Shown: positions 1 to 8,067 of the stretch, piece by piece
How the letters are laid out: every line of letters starts with the position of its first letter
Numbering within the stretch: position 1 is the first letter of the stretch
Assembly: GCF_002198655.1 (NCBI RefSeq)
Contig: NZ_MWLN01000104.1
Span: forward strand, 1 to 50,235
Direction: 5' to 3'
Length of the DNA stretch: 50,235 bases
Source: Kineosporia sp. A_224
GTDB taxonomy: Bacteria; Actinomycetota; Actinomycetes; Actinomycetales; Kineosporiaceae
Program-made: the position numbers and the translations under genes
The notes under the pieces: generated by a model
Databases searched by the model: none
What the model saw: only the letters and a program-made list of their open reading frames with translations
Told to the model about the DNA's origin: nothing

Positions 1-430
1 TGCGGCTCGGGCGGTGCGGGGGGCGCCGGGTGCGGGACCGCCGGGGGAGCCCACTGCCCGGGCGGCGTGCTGCCGTCCTGCGGAGGTGCGACCGGAGCCC
101 CCTGCGGGGCGCCCTGCGGTGCCGGGTAGCCCGGCTGCTGCGAGTACCCCTGCTGCGGGTACCCCTGGTCGGGACCCGGCTGCTGGGGGTAGCCCTGCTG
201 GTCGTACCCCTGCTGCGGCTGCTGCGGGTACCCCTGCTGGTCGTACCCGGGCTGCTGCTGCGGGTACCCCTGCTGCGGGTAGCCCTGCTGGCCGTAGCCC
301 TGCTGCGGGTAGCCGCCGGGCTGCTGCGGTGCCCCCGGGTAGCCGGGCTGCTGGGGGTAGCCCTGCTGCGGGTAGCCGCCGGGCTGCTGCGGGTAGCCCT
401 GCTGGTAGCCCTGCTGCTCCGGCGCGGGGT
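1..430 (-). repeat. Degenerate GYPQQ-type tandem repeat encoding low-complexity tail
   Basis: The 3' part of the protease gene is built from units such as [13 protein letters not shown] and QQGYDQQ, encoded by short CAGCAGGGCTACCC-like blocks on the minus strand. The tail is rich in Tyr, Gln, Gly and Pro and resembles cytoplasmic low-complexity tails of other actinobacterial membrane proteins. The exact unit boundaries are irregular. Confidence 0.85.
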
Positions 431-1967
431 AGCCGCCGGCACCGGCGAACTGGTACTGCGGGGCCGCGGCCGGGGCCGCCGCCTTCTTCCGCCCGCGGCG
501 GCGCAGGAGGAGCAGGAGCAGCACGATCCCGAGGACGACGGCCAGCACGACGCCCGCGAGGAGCACCCAGATCCAGACCGGCTTCGGGGTCTCGTCCTTG
601 CCCTGGTCGATCGCCGTCTGGCTGTCGGCGATGTACTGGTCGACGTAGGGGTGGCCGCCGTAGAGGTTCTTGACCCGCTGGAACAGCGGCATGGCGTTCT
701 TGTAGTGCTTGTCGTAGAACTCGGTGAGCGCCTCGTCGTACGTCGCCGTCGACTGGCTCTCCTTGGCCGTGATGTTCTTCTGCTGGAGCGCCTCCCGGAC
801 GACAGAGACGGGGATGACGAACTCCTGGTTCTCCAGCGCCACGCCCTTGTTGTCGACCGCCGAGGCGACGAGCACACCGACGACGTGGCCCTGGTCGTCG
901 AGCACCGGGCCGCCGGAGTTGCCCGGGCTCGCCGGGGCCTGGGTCTGGAAGACCGGCATCCCGGACTCGGCGCTCTTGATCGCCGTCAGCGGGCCGGTCG
1001 TCACCGTCGGCTGGACCTCGGAGTCCTTCGACAGCCCGCTGAGGAACGTCGAGGCCGCCGGGTAGCCCGCCACGTAGAGCGACTCGCCCTGCTGCACGTC
1101 GGTGTTCTGCCCGAGCGGCAGCGTCGGGAAGTTCGACTCGCCCTCGAGCTTGAGGATGGCGACGTCCTTGCCCGGGTACGGCTTGCCGACGCTGACGACC
1201 TCGGCGGGCTTGCCCTTGCGGCCCTTGCCGAAGCCGGCGACGGCGACGCCGATCTCCGCGGAGACGCTCTTGGTGATCTTGCCGACCTTGAGGTACTTCG
1301 CGTTGAAGACCGCGACGGCCTTCGTGAGCTGCCGGATCTCGCTGGCCGTGAACTTCACCTGGTTGGTCTGGTTGCTCACCGCGAGGTCCTGCGCGGCGCG
1401 GGTGTTGAACTCGTCGAGGCCGGTCGCGGCGAACTCCGCGCGCAGCTCGGCCGCGTCGGGGGAGACGACGTGGGCGGCGGTCACGACGTAGCCGTCGGGC
1501 GTGACGACCCAGCCGGTGCCGACGCCGGTCAGCTTGCCGTCCGCGCGGCTCAGCGCCTTCGTCGGCTTGAGGTAGGTCAGCGGCTCCTTCTCGATCTCGT
1601 CGACCATCGCCTGGAGAAGGGCCTTCTCCGTGTAGTCGACGGTGCCGGTGAGGATCTGCCGCGTCAGCCGGTCGAGAAGCCGGTTGAAGGCCTTCTGGTC
1701 GAGCACCGGCTCCGGCACCGTCAGCTGGGCCTCGAAGTCGACCTGGATGAGCTGGACGCCCGGGTAGACCCGCGCGTTGAGCTCGGTGGGCGTCGGCTTC
1801 GCCTCGTCGGCGGCACGCGCCGGTGCCACGGCGAGCGTCGCCGTGACGGTGCTGACGGCCAGCGCTGCGACCGTCGCCCTGAGTAGCCGCCGTGCAGCGC
1901 CAGGGCGCCGTCCGACGTGCGACACGTGTCCCGTTCCGGACACGCGCCCTTCCTGGCCCGCAGACAT
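1..1967 (-). CDS. Membrane-anchored trypsin-like serine protease, C-terminus cut by window edge
   Basis: Secreted or surface-anchored S1C/trypsin-fold endopeptidase; the substrate is unknown. At least 655 residues are visible. A signal segment lies near residues 25-52 (Ala-rich, ending ARA). The catalytic triad is visible as H166 (TAAHVV), D269 (KDVAIL) and S351 (PGNSGGP). A predicted membrane helix at about 464-487 is followed by an RRRGRKK stop-transfer sequence and then a long Q/G/Y/P repeat tail that would be cytoplasmic. No PDZ domain is seen between protease and helix, unlike HtrA. The ATG at 1967 is chosen because GGAGG lies a few bases upstream and the divergent intergenic space begins there. 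A candidate promoter sits at 2000-2030. The 3' end is outside the window. The protease assignment is solid; the topology is inferred. Confidence 0.88.
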   Translation of the reverse strand, partial: MSAGQEGRVSGTGHVSHVGRRPGAARRLLRATVAALAVSTVTATLAVAPARAADEAKPTPTELNARVYPGVQLIQVDFEAQLTVPEPVLDQKAFNRLLDRLTRQILTGTVDYTEKALLQAMVDEIEKEPLTYLKPTKALSRADGKLTGVGTGWVVTPDGYVVTAAHVVSPDAAELRAEFAATGLDEFNTRAAQDLAVSNQTNQVKFTASEIRQLTKAVAVFNAKYLKVGKITKSVSAEIGVAVAGFGKGRKGKPAEVVSVGKPYPGKDVAILKLEGESNFPTLPLGQNTDVQQGESLYVAGYPAASTFLSGLSKDSEVQPTVTTGPLTAIKSAESGMPVFQTQAPASPGNSGGPVLDDQGHVVGVLVASAVDNKGVALENQEFVIPVSVVREALQQKNITAKESQSTATYDEALTEFYDKHYKNAMPLFQRVKNLYGGHPYVDQYIADSQTAIDQGKDETPKPVWIWVLLAGVVLAVVLGIVLLLLLLRRRGRKKAAAPAAAPQYQFAGAGGYPAPEQQGYQQGYPQQPGGYPQQGYPQQPGYPGAPQQPGGYPQQGYGQQGYPQQGYPQQQPGYDQQGYPQQPQQGYDQQGYPQQPGPDQGYPQQGYSQQPGYPAPQGAPQGAPVAPPQDGSTPPGQWAPPAVPHPAPPAPPEP

Positions 1968-1999
1968 CAGTCCTCCCCGAAGGATCATGTGAGTTCCGG

Positions 2000-2030
2000 A
2001 GCCTAGCGAGGTCCGGCGACAGGTTGTCCA
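2000..2030 (-). promoter_or_regulatory. Candidate promoter for the protease gene
   Basis: On the minus strand TGGACA (2030-2025) and TAGGCT (2005-2000) are separated by 19 bases, an acceptable housekeeping-sigma arrangement. Transcription would start near 1993, giving a leader of about 26 nt that contains the GGAGG ribosome site. Spacing is slightly long and no experiment supports it. Confidence 0.35.
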
Positions 2031-2180
2031 TGCTTGCGTGACGTGACGTCGGACGTCGCATTGCGCCCGATGGCTCCGGGCTGGTCATGGTCTGGCCCTG
2101 CGAAGTCGTCGGATGACGTTACGACCAGGTATCTCTTCGGCGGAGTCCTTGTGCCGGGGGCGGCCGGGCCGCGACGCTAC

Positions 2181-2192
2181 GACAGCGCTGTC
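2181..2192. promoter_or_regulatory. 12-bp perfect palindrome upstream of the importer operon
   Basis: GACAGCGCTGTC is a perfect palindrome 33 bases before the ATG of the substrate-binding protein gene. It lies inside a larger stem in which GGGGGCGGC (starting near 2157) can pair with GTCGCCCCC (ending near 2197) using one G-T wobble. It could be a repressor operator or an RNA hairpin in the leader; the sequence does not decide. Confidence 0.4.
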
Positions 2193-2225
2193 GCCCCCAT
2201 CGCGCCAAGCCTCCTGGAGCACCCC

Positions 2226-3965
2226 ATGCGCCTGTCCCGTCAGTCAGCAGCCCTCGCCGGATCGGTGGCCGCCGTCGCGCTCCTCGCGGCCTGCAGCGGC
2301 GGGTCGTCGACCCCCACCGCTTCCGGCAGCGGAACCGGTACCGGCACCGCAGCCGCGGACGCCGGGACGGTCCGGCCGTTCGACCCCGCGCACAAGGGCG
2401 GCACCTTCCTCGCCCTGGCCAAGGCCGCCGGCGGCACCCTCGACCCGCAGGTGAACTACACCCTGCAGTACTGGCAGCTGTACCAGGCCACGTACGACGG
2501 TCTCGTCGCCTTCACGAAGGCGGACGGCGAGGCGTCGTTCACCGTCGTGCCGGACCTCGCCGAGTCGATCCCGGCGCCGACGAACGGCGGCAAGACGTAC
2601 GTCTTCACGCTCCGCAAGGGGATCAAGTTCTCCGACGGCAAGGACGTGACCGTCGACGACGTCGTCGCCTCCTTCCAGCGGATCTACAAGGTGAGCAGCC
2701 CGACGGCCGGTTCCTTCTACAGCGGCATCGTCGGGGCCGACGCGTGCATCAAGACACCGAAGACCTGCACGCTCGAGGGTGGCGTCGTCGGGGACGCCGC
2801 GGCCGGCACGGTGACGATCAACCTCAAGGCCCCCGACGCCGAGATCCTCTACAAGCTCGCCGTCCCGCACGCGTCGGTGCTGCCGAAGGACGCCCCCGCG
2901 CAGGACGCCGGCACCAAGCCGATCGCCGGCACCGGCGCCTACATGTTCGAGTCGTACGACCCGAACAAGGCGCTCGTCCTCAAGCGGAACCCGAACTTCA
3001 CCGAGTGGAACCGCGCCGCGCAGCCGGAGGGCTACCCGGACCAGATCACCATGCAGTTCGGCCAGACCGTCGAGGCCGCCGTGACCGCCGTCCAGAACGG
3101 GCAGGCGGACTGGGTCTTCGACGACATCCCGGCGGACCGGCTCGGCGAGATCGGCACCACCTACGCGGACCAGGCTCACGTCAACGCCCTGACCGCCTAC
3201 TGGTACCTGCCGATGAACGTCAACATCCCGCCGTTCGACAACCTCAAGGCGCGCCAGGCCGTCAACTACGCGGTCGACCGCGCGGCGATCGTCAAGCTCT
3301 TCGGCGGCTCGAACCTCGCCGCACCGGTCTGCACGATCCTGCCGCCGGGCTTCCCCGGGCACGTCGACGACTGCCAGTACTCCAAGCCGGCCGGCGCCAC
3401 GTGGACCGCGCCCGACCTGGAGAAGGCCAAGCAGCTCGTGCAGGAGTCCGGGACGGCGGGCCAGGAGGTCCAGGTCATCGTCCAGGACGACGAGGTGAAC
3501 AAGGCGATCGGCGAGAACGTCGCGAGCACGCTGACCCAGATCGGCTACAAGGCGACTGCCAAGCCGATCTCGGGCAACATCCAGTTCACCTACATCCAGA
3601 ACACGAAGAACAAGGTCCAGATCAGCCTGTCGCAGTGGTACCAGGACTACCCGGCGGCCTCGGACTTCCTCAACGTGCTCCTCGGGTGCGCGTCGTTCGT
3701 GCCGGAGTCGGACTCCTCGATCAACATCGCGGGCTACTGCAACAAGGACGTCCAGGCGAAGATGGACGAGGCGCTCGCCCTCGGCGTCACCGACCAGAAG
3801 GCGGCCGACGCGATCTGGGCGCAGGTCGACAAGACCGTCATGACCGACTCGCCGCAGGCCCCGCTCATCACTCCGAAGAAGATCGACTTCCTCGGCAAGC
3901 GGGTCGGCAACTACCAGTTCAGCAAGCAGTTCTACATGCTGGTCAGCCAGCTGTGGGTCCAGTGA
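2226..3965 (+). CDS. ABC transporter substrate-binding lipoprotein (peptide/nickel/opine family 5)
   Basis: Extracellular solute-binding lipoprotein that captures peptides or similar ligands and delivers them to the permeases encoded downstream; 579 residues. The lipoprotein signal is clear: positively charged MRLSRQ start, hydrophobic core, and lipobox LLAAC with the modified Cys near residue 20, followed by a Gly/Ser/Thr-rich linker. The mature part shows typical SBP_bac_5 features: GTFLALAKAAGGTLDP start, PDLAESIP, YVFTLRKGIKFSDGKDVT, and KARQAVNYAVDRAAIV. The start at 2226 is chosen over upstream in-frame codons because the signal peptide begins there and GGAG lies 6-10 bases before it. 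The stop overlaps the next gene (GTGA), implying translational coupling. The true ligand cannot be read from sequence. Confidence 0.93.
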   Translation: MRLSRQSAALAGSVAAVALLAACSGGSSTPTASGSGTGTGTAAADAGTVRPFDPAHKGGTFLALAKAAGGTLDPQVNYTLQYWQLYQATYDGLVAFTKADGEASFTVVPDLAESIPAPTNGGKTYVFTLRKGIKFSDGKDVTVDDVVASFQRIYKVSSPTAGSFYSGIVGADACIKTPKTCTLEGGVVGDAAAGTVTINLKAPDAEILYKLAVPHASVLPKDAPAQDAGTKPIAGTGAYMFESYDPNKALVLKRNPNFTEWNRAAQPEGYPDQITMQFGQTVEAAVTAVQNGQADWVFDDIPADRLGEIGTTYADQAHVNALTAYWYLPMNVNIPPFDNLKARQAVNYAVDRAAIVKLFGGSNLAAPVCTILPPGFPGHVDDCQYSKPAGATWTAPDLEKAKQLVQESGTAGQEVQVIVQDDEVNKAIGENVASTLTQIGYKATAKPISGNIQFTYIQNTKNKVQISLSQWYQDYPAASDFLNVLLGCASFVPESDSSINIAGYCNKDVQAKMDEALALGVTDQKAADAIWAQVDKTVMTDSPQAPLITPKKIDFLGKRVGNYQFSKQFYMLVSQLWVQ

Positions 3966-5035
3966 CCGACGGCCCCACGCACGCACCCGTTGCCCGGCCG
4001 GAGGCGCCCTCGGCGTCCCCGGCCGGGCAACCGGCGTCCGGGCCCGCCCCGGCCACGGGGCCCTGGCGGACGGCGCTGCGGCACCTGCGGCGCGACCGCG
4101 TCGCCATGGGCTCGGCCGTCGTCCTGCTGCTCGTCGTCGCCGCCTGCCTGCTCGCGCCGGTCTACGAGAAGAGCATCGCGGGCACGGACGCCTTCACCAG
4201 CAACGTCAACGGGACGACGCTCGTCGACGGCCAGGAGGTGCCCGTCATGCAGGCCGAGGCCGGCGGCCTCGGCCTCGGCGTCACCCCGATCGGGCCGACC
4301 GGCGACCCGGCGCACTACCTGCTCGGCGCGGACCCGCAGGGCCGCGACGTCGCCGCCCGGCTGCTCTACGGCGGCCGCAACTCGCTGTTCATCGGCGCCG
4401 TCTCGGCGCTGCTGTGCTGCGCGCTCGCCGTGCTCGTCGGGGTGTCCGCGGGCTACTTCGGCGGGGTCGTCGACGGGGTGCTCTCGCGCGTGCTCGACGT
4501 GCTGTGGGCGTTCCCGGTGTACCTGCTCGCGATCTGCCTCTCGGTCGTCCTGCTGACGAGCGGCCTGACGCTCGGGCCGGTGACGATCGACGCGGGCAGC
4601 CTCGCGCTGCCGGTCTTCATCATCGGGCTGATCTACGTCCCGTACGTCGCGCGCCCGCTGCGCGGCCAGGTGATGTCGTTGCGCGAGAAGGAGTTCATCC
4701 AGTCCTCGGTCGGCGCGGGCGCGTCGGACCTGCGGATCCTGCTGCGCGAGGTGCTGCCGAACGTCGTCCCGACCGTCATCGTCTTCCTGCCGCTCATGAC
4801 GAGCATCAACATGCTCACGGAGTCGGCGCTGTCGTTCCTGTCCATCGGCGTCCAGCCGCCCGACGCCTCCTGGGGCACGATCATCAACGACGGTCTCGGG
4901 CTGCTCTACACGCGCCCGGCCGTCGCCATCGCCCCGGGCGCGGCGATCGCGGTCACCGCGGTCGCGCTCAACCTGCTCGGCGACGGCGTCCGGGACGCGC
5001 TCGATCCGAAGGCCAAGCTGCGGGGGGCCGTCTAG
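3962..5035 (+). CDS. ABC transporter permease, DppC/OppC-like
   Basis: Inner-membrane permease subunit of the peptide-type importer, 357 residues. The GTG start overlaps the stop of the binding-protein gene by four bases (GTGA). A Pro/Ala-rich N-terminal stretch (about 35 residues) precedes the OppC N-terminal region (LRRDRVAMGSAVVLLLVV). A large periplasmic loop (about residues 70-120) precedes the BPD transport domain, with the coupling EAA-like segment at SSVGAGASDLRILLREVLPN. The C-terminal LSFLSIGVQPPDASWG motif is a hallmark of DppC/OppC. It stands before the DppB-type gene, the reverse of the usual order. Confidence 0.93.
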   Translation: MTDGPTHAPVARPEAPSASPAGQPASGPAPATGPWRTALRHLRRDRVAMGSAVVLLLVVAACLLAPVYEKSIAGTDAFTSNVNGTTLVDGQEVPVMQAEAGGLGLGVTPIGPTGDPAHYLLGADPQGRDVAARLLYGGRNSLFIGAVSALLCCALAVLVGVSAGYFGGVVDGVLSRVLDVLWAFPVYLLAICLSVVLLTSGLTLGPVTIDAGSLALPVFIIGLIYVPYVARPLRGQVMSLREKEFIQSSVGAGASDLRILLREVLPNVVPTVIVFLPLMTSINMLTESALSFLSIGVQPPDASWGTIINDGLGLLYTRPAVAIAPGAAIAVTAVALNLLGDGVRDALDPKAKLRGAV

Positions 5036-6004
5036 ATGGGCCGGTTCGCGCTGCGCCGCCTGGCGTCGATGGTCTTCGTGCTGTTCTCGATCAGCGTGCT
5101 GGTCTTCCTCATCTTCTTCGCGACGCCGGGCGCGGACCCGGCCGCCCGGATCGCCGGCCGCAACGCGAGCCAGGAGACGCTCGCCCAGGTGCGGGCGTCC
5201 TTCGGGCTCGACCGGCCGATCTGGGTGCAGTACGTCCTCATGATGAAGCGGCTGTTCGTCGACCGGGACCTCACCTCCTTCGTCAACCGTGGCGCGGAGG
5301 TGCTGCCGCAGGTGACGCAGGCGATCCCGGTGACGCTGTCCCTCGTCATCGGCTCCGCGGTGATCTGGATGACCGTCGGGATCCTCATGGGCGCGCTGTC
5401 GGCGCGCTACCGGGGCACCTGGGTCGACCCGGTCATCATGCTGCTCGGCGTCATCGGGGTCTCGCTGCCGGTGTACTGGGTCGGCGAGGTGGTCAACCTC
5501 GTGACCCAGAACCGGTTGCACGAGAGCGTGTTCAGCTGGGTCCCGCCGCTGGGGTACGCGCCGCTCTCGGACGGCGTGGGGCAGTGGGCGCTGCACCTGC
5601 TCTTCCCGTGGCTGACCCTCGCCGTGCTCTACGCCGGCATCTACGCCCGGGTGCTCCGCGGCGAGATGGTCACCGCGCTCGGCGAGGACTTCGTCCGGAC
5701 GGCGCGCGCCAAGGGGGTCAGCGAGCGGCGGATCCTCGTCCGGCACGCGCTGCGCACGAGCCTCATCCCGATCGTCAGCCTCTTCGGGCTCGACTTCGGC
5801 GCCCTCGTCGGCGGCTCGGCGCTGCTCACCGAGGTCGTCTTCGGCCTGCAGGGGGTCGGCAAGCTCACGTACAACGCCCTGCAGAACTTCGACCTCCCGG
5901 TCATCCTGGCCACCGTCATCTACGCCGCGTTCTTCGTCGTCCTCGCCAACGCGATCGTCGACCTCCTCTACGCGTGGCTCGACCCGAGGGTGCGTCATGC
6001 CTGA
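5036..6004 (+). CDS. ABC transporter permease, DppB/OppB-like
   Basis: Second permease of the peptide-type importer, 322 residues, ATG immediately after the TAG of the preceding gene. N-terminal segment MGRFALRRLASMVFVLFSIS is the DppB/OppB signature helix. A periplasmic loop follows (about residues 30-95) with ASFGLDRPIWVQY. The coupling loop is GEDFVRTARAKGVSERRI, and LTEVVFGLQGVGKL near the C-terminus is typical of DppB. About six membrane helices are expected. Its 3' end overlaps the ATPase gene by eight bases, so the proteins are probably made together. Confidence 0.93.
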   Translation: MGRFALRRLASMVFVLFSISVLVFLIFFATPGADPAARIAGRNASQETLAQVRASFGLDRPIWVQYVLMMKRLFVDRDLTSFVNRGAEVLPQVTQAIPVTLSLVIGSAVIWMTVGILMGALSARYRGTWVDPVIMLLGVIGVSLPVYWVGEVVNLVTQNRLHESVFSWVPPLGYAPLSDGVGQWALHLLFPWLTLAVLYAGIYARVLRGEMVTALGEDFVRTARAKGVSERRILVRHALRTSLIPIVSLFGLDFGALVGGSALLTEVVFGLQGVGKLTYNALQNFDLPVILATVIYAAFFVVLANAIVDLLYAWLDPRVRHA

Positions 6005-7022
6005 GCCGCTGCTCGAGGTCCGCGACCTGCGCGTGCGGTTCCGCACCCGGCAGGGGCTCGTCACCGCCGTCGACGGTGTCTCGTTCTCCGTCGAACCGGG
6101 CCAGGTGCTCGGCATCGTCGGGGAGTCCGGGTCGGGCAAGTCCGTGACGTGCCTGGCGGTGATGCGGCTGCTCACCGACCCGAACGTGACGATCGAGGGT
6201 GAGGTCGCCTTCCGCGGCCGCGACCTGCTGGGGCTGCCGGACGGCGAGATGCGCGCCGTCCGCGGCCGGGAGATCGCGATGATCTTCCAGGACCCGATGA
6301 CCGCCCTCACGCCCGTCTACACCGCGGGCTGGCACATCGCCGAGGCGATCCAGGCCCACGAGAAGGTGTCGAAGAAGGCGGCGCGGGCCCGGGCTGTCGA
6401 CCTGCTCCGCGAGGTCGGCATCCCCAACCCGCAGGCGCGGGTCGACGCCTACCCGCACCAGTTCTCCGGCGGCATGCGGCAGCGCGTCGTCATCGCGATG
6501 GCGCTGGCGTGCAACCCCGCCCTGCTCATCGCCGACGAGCCGACGACGGCGCTCGACGTGACGATCCAGGCGCAGATCCTCCAGCTCATGGAGCGGCTGC
6601 GCCGGGAGCACGGGTCGTCCGTCGTGCTCATCACGCACGACATGGGAGTCGTCTCGCAGGTGTCCGACCGGGTGCTCGTCCTCTACGGCGGCCGGGTCGC
6701 CGAGGTCGGCGCCCGCTCCGACGTCTTCGGCCGGCCGCAGCACCCCTACACGTGGGGGCTGCTCGGCTCGATCCCGCGGACGGACCGGCCCCGGACCAGG
6801 CGCCTCGCGGCGATCCCGGGGGCACCCATCTCGCCGCTGGCGGCGCCGTCCGGTTGCCGGTTCTCGCCACGCTGCCGGTTCGCGCACGGCGCGTGCGACG
6901 AGCAGCCGCCGCTCGTGCCCCGGGCCGGGTCCGACCACGCCGACGCGTGCTGGCTCGACCCGGAGGGTCGCGCCGACCTGCGGTCCTCCGCCGACACCGC
7001 CGCCGAGGAGGCCCGCTCGTGA
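5997..7022 (+). CDS. ABC transporter ATP-binding protein, DppD/OppD-like
   Basis: Cytoplasmic ATPase energising peptide import, 341 residues. Motifs in order: Walker A GESGSGKS near residue 42, Q-loop IFQDPMTAL, signature FSGGMRQRV, Walker [14 protein letters not shown]-loop LITHDMGVV. The C-terminal oligopeptide-transporter extension is present with the Cys pattern CRFSPRC..C typical of DppD/OppD, some of which bind an Fe-S cluster. It overlaps DppB by eight bases and the next ATPase by four, as in a single operon. ATG chosen; no better start nearby. Confidence 0.94.
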   Translation: MPEPLLEVRDLRVRFRTRQGLVTAVDGVSFSVEPGQVLGIVGESGSGKSVTCLAVMRLLTDPNVTIEGEVAFRGRDLLGLPDGEMRAVRGREIAMIFQDPMTALTPVYTAGWHIAEAIQAHEKVSKKAARARAVDLLREVGIPNPQARVDAYPHQFSGGMRQRVVIAMALACNPALLIADEPTTALDVTIQAQILQLMERLRREHGSSVVLITHDMGVVSQVSDRVLVLYGGRVAEVGARSDVFGRPQHPYTWGLLGSIPRTDRPRTRRLAAIPGAPISPLAAPSGCRFSPRCRFAHGACDEQPPLVPRAGSDHADACWLDPEGRADLRSSADTAAEEARS

Positions 7023-7999
7023 GCGACGTGCTGCTCTCGGCGAAGGACGTCGTCAAGCACTTCCCGGTGCGGACGGGGATCGGTGCCGCGCGCCAGGTCG
7101 TCACGGCGGTGGACGGCGTCACGCTCGACGTCCGCACGGGCGAGACGCTCGGGCTGGTCGGGGAGTCCGGCTGCGGCAAGTCCACGCTCGGCCGCTGCCT
7201 CGTCCGGCTCACCGACCTCACGTCGGGCAGCGTCGAGTTCGACGGCACCGACATCACGCACCTGTCCCGGCGCCGGCTGCGGCCGTACCGCAAGGGCCTG
7301 CAGATGGTCTTCCAGGACCCGTACGCCTCGCTCAACCCGCGCCGGCGCGCCGCCGCGATCGTCGAGGAGCCGATGCGGATCCACCGGACCGGTGACGACG
7401 CGACGATCCGGCGCCGGGCCCGCGAGCTGCTCGAGGTCGTCGGCTTCGACAGCGCCCTCTTCGAGCGCTACCCGCACGAGTTCTCCGGCGGCCAGCGGCA
7501 GCGGATCGGGATCGCCCGGGCGCTCGCGCTCGACCCCAGGATCATCGTGGCCGACGAGCCGGTCTCGGCGCTCGACGTGTCGATCCAGGCGCAGGTGCTC
7601 AACCTCCTCGAGGACCTCCAGGAGGAGTTCGGCCTCACCTACGTCTTCATCGCGCACGACCTGGGCGTCGTCCGGCACGTCTCCGACCGGATCGGCGTCA
7701 TGTACCTCGGCGAGCTCGTCGAGCTCGGCGAGGCCGAGGCGGTCTTCGCGGCACCGCTGCACCCGTACACGCAGGCGCTGCTGTCCGCCGTCCCGGAGAT
7801 CGACGACGGCTCCGGCCGGGCGCAGCGGGAGCGGATCGTGCTCTCCGGCGACGTCCCGAGCCCGATCGACAAGCCGCCGGGCTGCCCGTTCGCGCCCCGC
7901 TGCACCTTCGCGACCGACGTCTGCCGCACCGAGCGCCCGCCCCTCGTCGAGCTGGCGCCCGGCCGCAACGTCGCCTGCCACCACCCGCTGACAGCGTGA
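7019..7999 (+). CDS. ABC transporter ATP-binding protein, DppF/OppF-like
   Basis: Second ATPase of the importer, 326 residues, GTG start within the stop of the previous gene (GTGA). Motifs: Walker [10 protein letters not shown]-loop [12 protein letters not shown] (the SLNP form is characteristic of DppF/OppF), signature [14 protein letters not shown], Walker [14 protein letters not shown]-loop FIAHDLGVV. The C-terminal oligopeptide extension carries the Cys pattern CPFAPRC..C. It is the last gene of the operon; its TGA stop forms the outer end of the terminator stem with the convergent exporter gene. Confidence 0.94.
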   Translation: MSDVLLSAKDVVKHFPVRTGIGAARQVVTAVDGVTLDVRTGETLGLVGESGCGKSTLGRCLVRLTDLTSGSVEFDGTDITHLSRRRLRPYRKGLQMVFQDPYASLNPRRRAAAIVEEPMRIHRTGDDATIRRRARELLEVVGFDSALFERYPHEFSGGQRQRIGIARALALDPRIIVADEPVSALDVSIQAQVLNLLEDLQEEFGLTYVFIAHDLGVVRHVSDRIGVMYLGELVELGEAEAVFAAPLHPYTQALLSAVPEIDDGSGRAQRERIVLSGDVPSPIDKPPGCPFAPRCTFATDVCRTERPPLVELAPGRNVACHHPLTA

Positions 8000-8067
8000 C
8001 CGTCCTCTGGCGGGTCTGACACCCTAGAACGCGGGTTTGGGGTGCGTAGGGCGCCAGAGGACGGTCA
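7997..8067. terminator. Bidirectional terminator; 16-bp perfect stem anchored on both stop codons
   Basis: Arms 7997-8012 and 8052-8067 are perfect reverse complements (TGACCGTCCTCTGGCG on the left). The outermost three bases of each arm are the TGA stop codons of the two convergent operons, so each transcript would form the same hairpin immediately after its stop. The 39-base loop can form a small inner CACCC/GGGTG pairing. There is no long U-tract, as is common for actinobacterial terminators. Confidence 0.8.

Noticed and set aside
30-1886. Long open frame antisense to the protease gene
   Set aside because: Composition dominated by Leu/Arg/Val repeats from high-G+C antisense; the minus-strand protease motifs are unambiguous.
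2034-2225. 64-residue N-terminal extension of the substrate-binding protein
   Set aside because: It would bury the lipoprotein signal; the ATG at 2226 has a ribosome site and begins the signal peptide.
3932-6310. Very long minus-strand frame across the permease genes
   Set aside because: Arg/Asp/His/Gln-rich shadow typical of high-G+C DNA; the plus strand encodes clear permeases.
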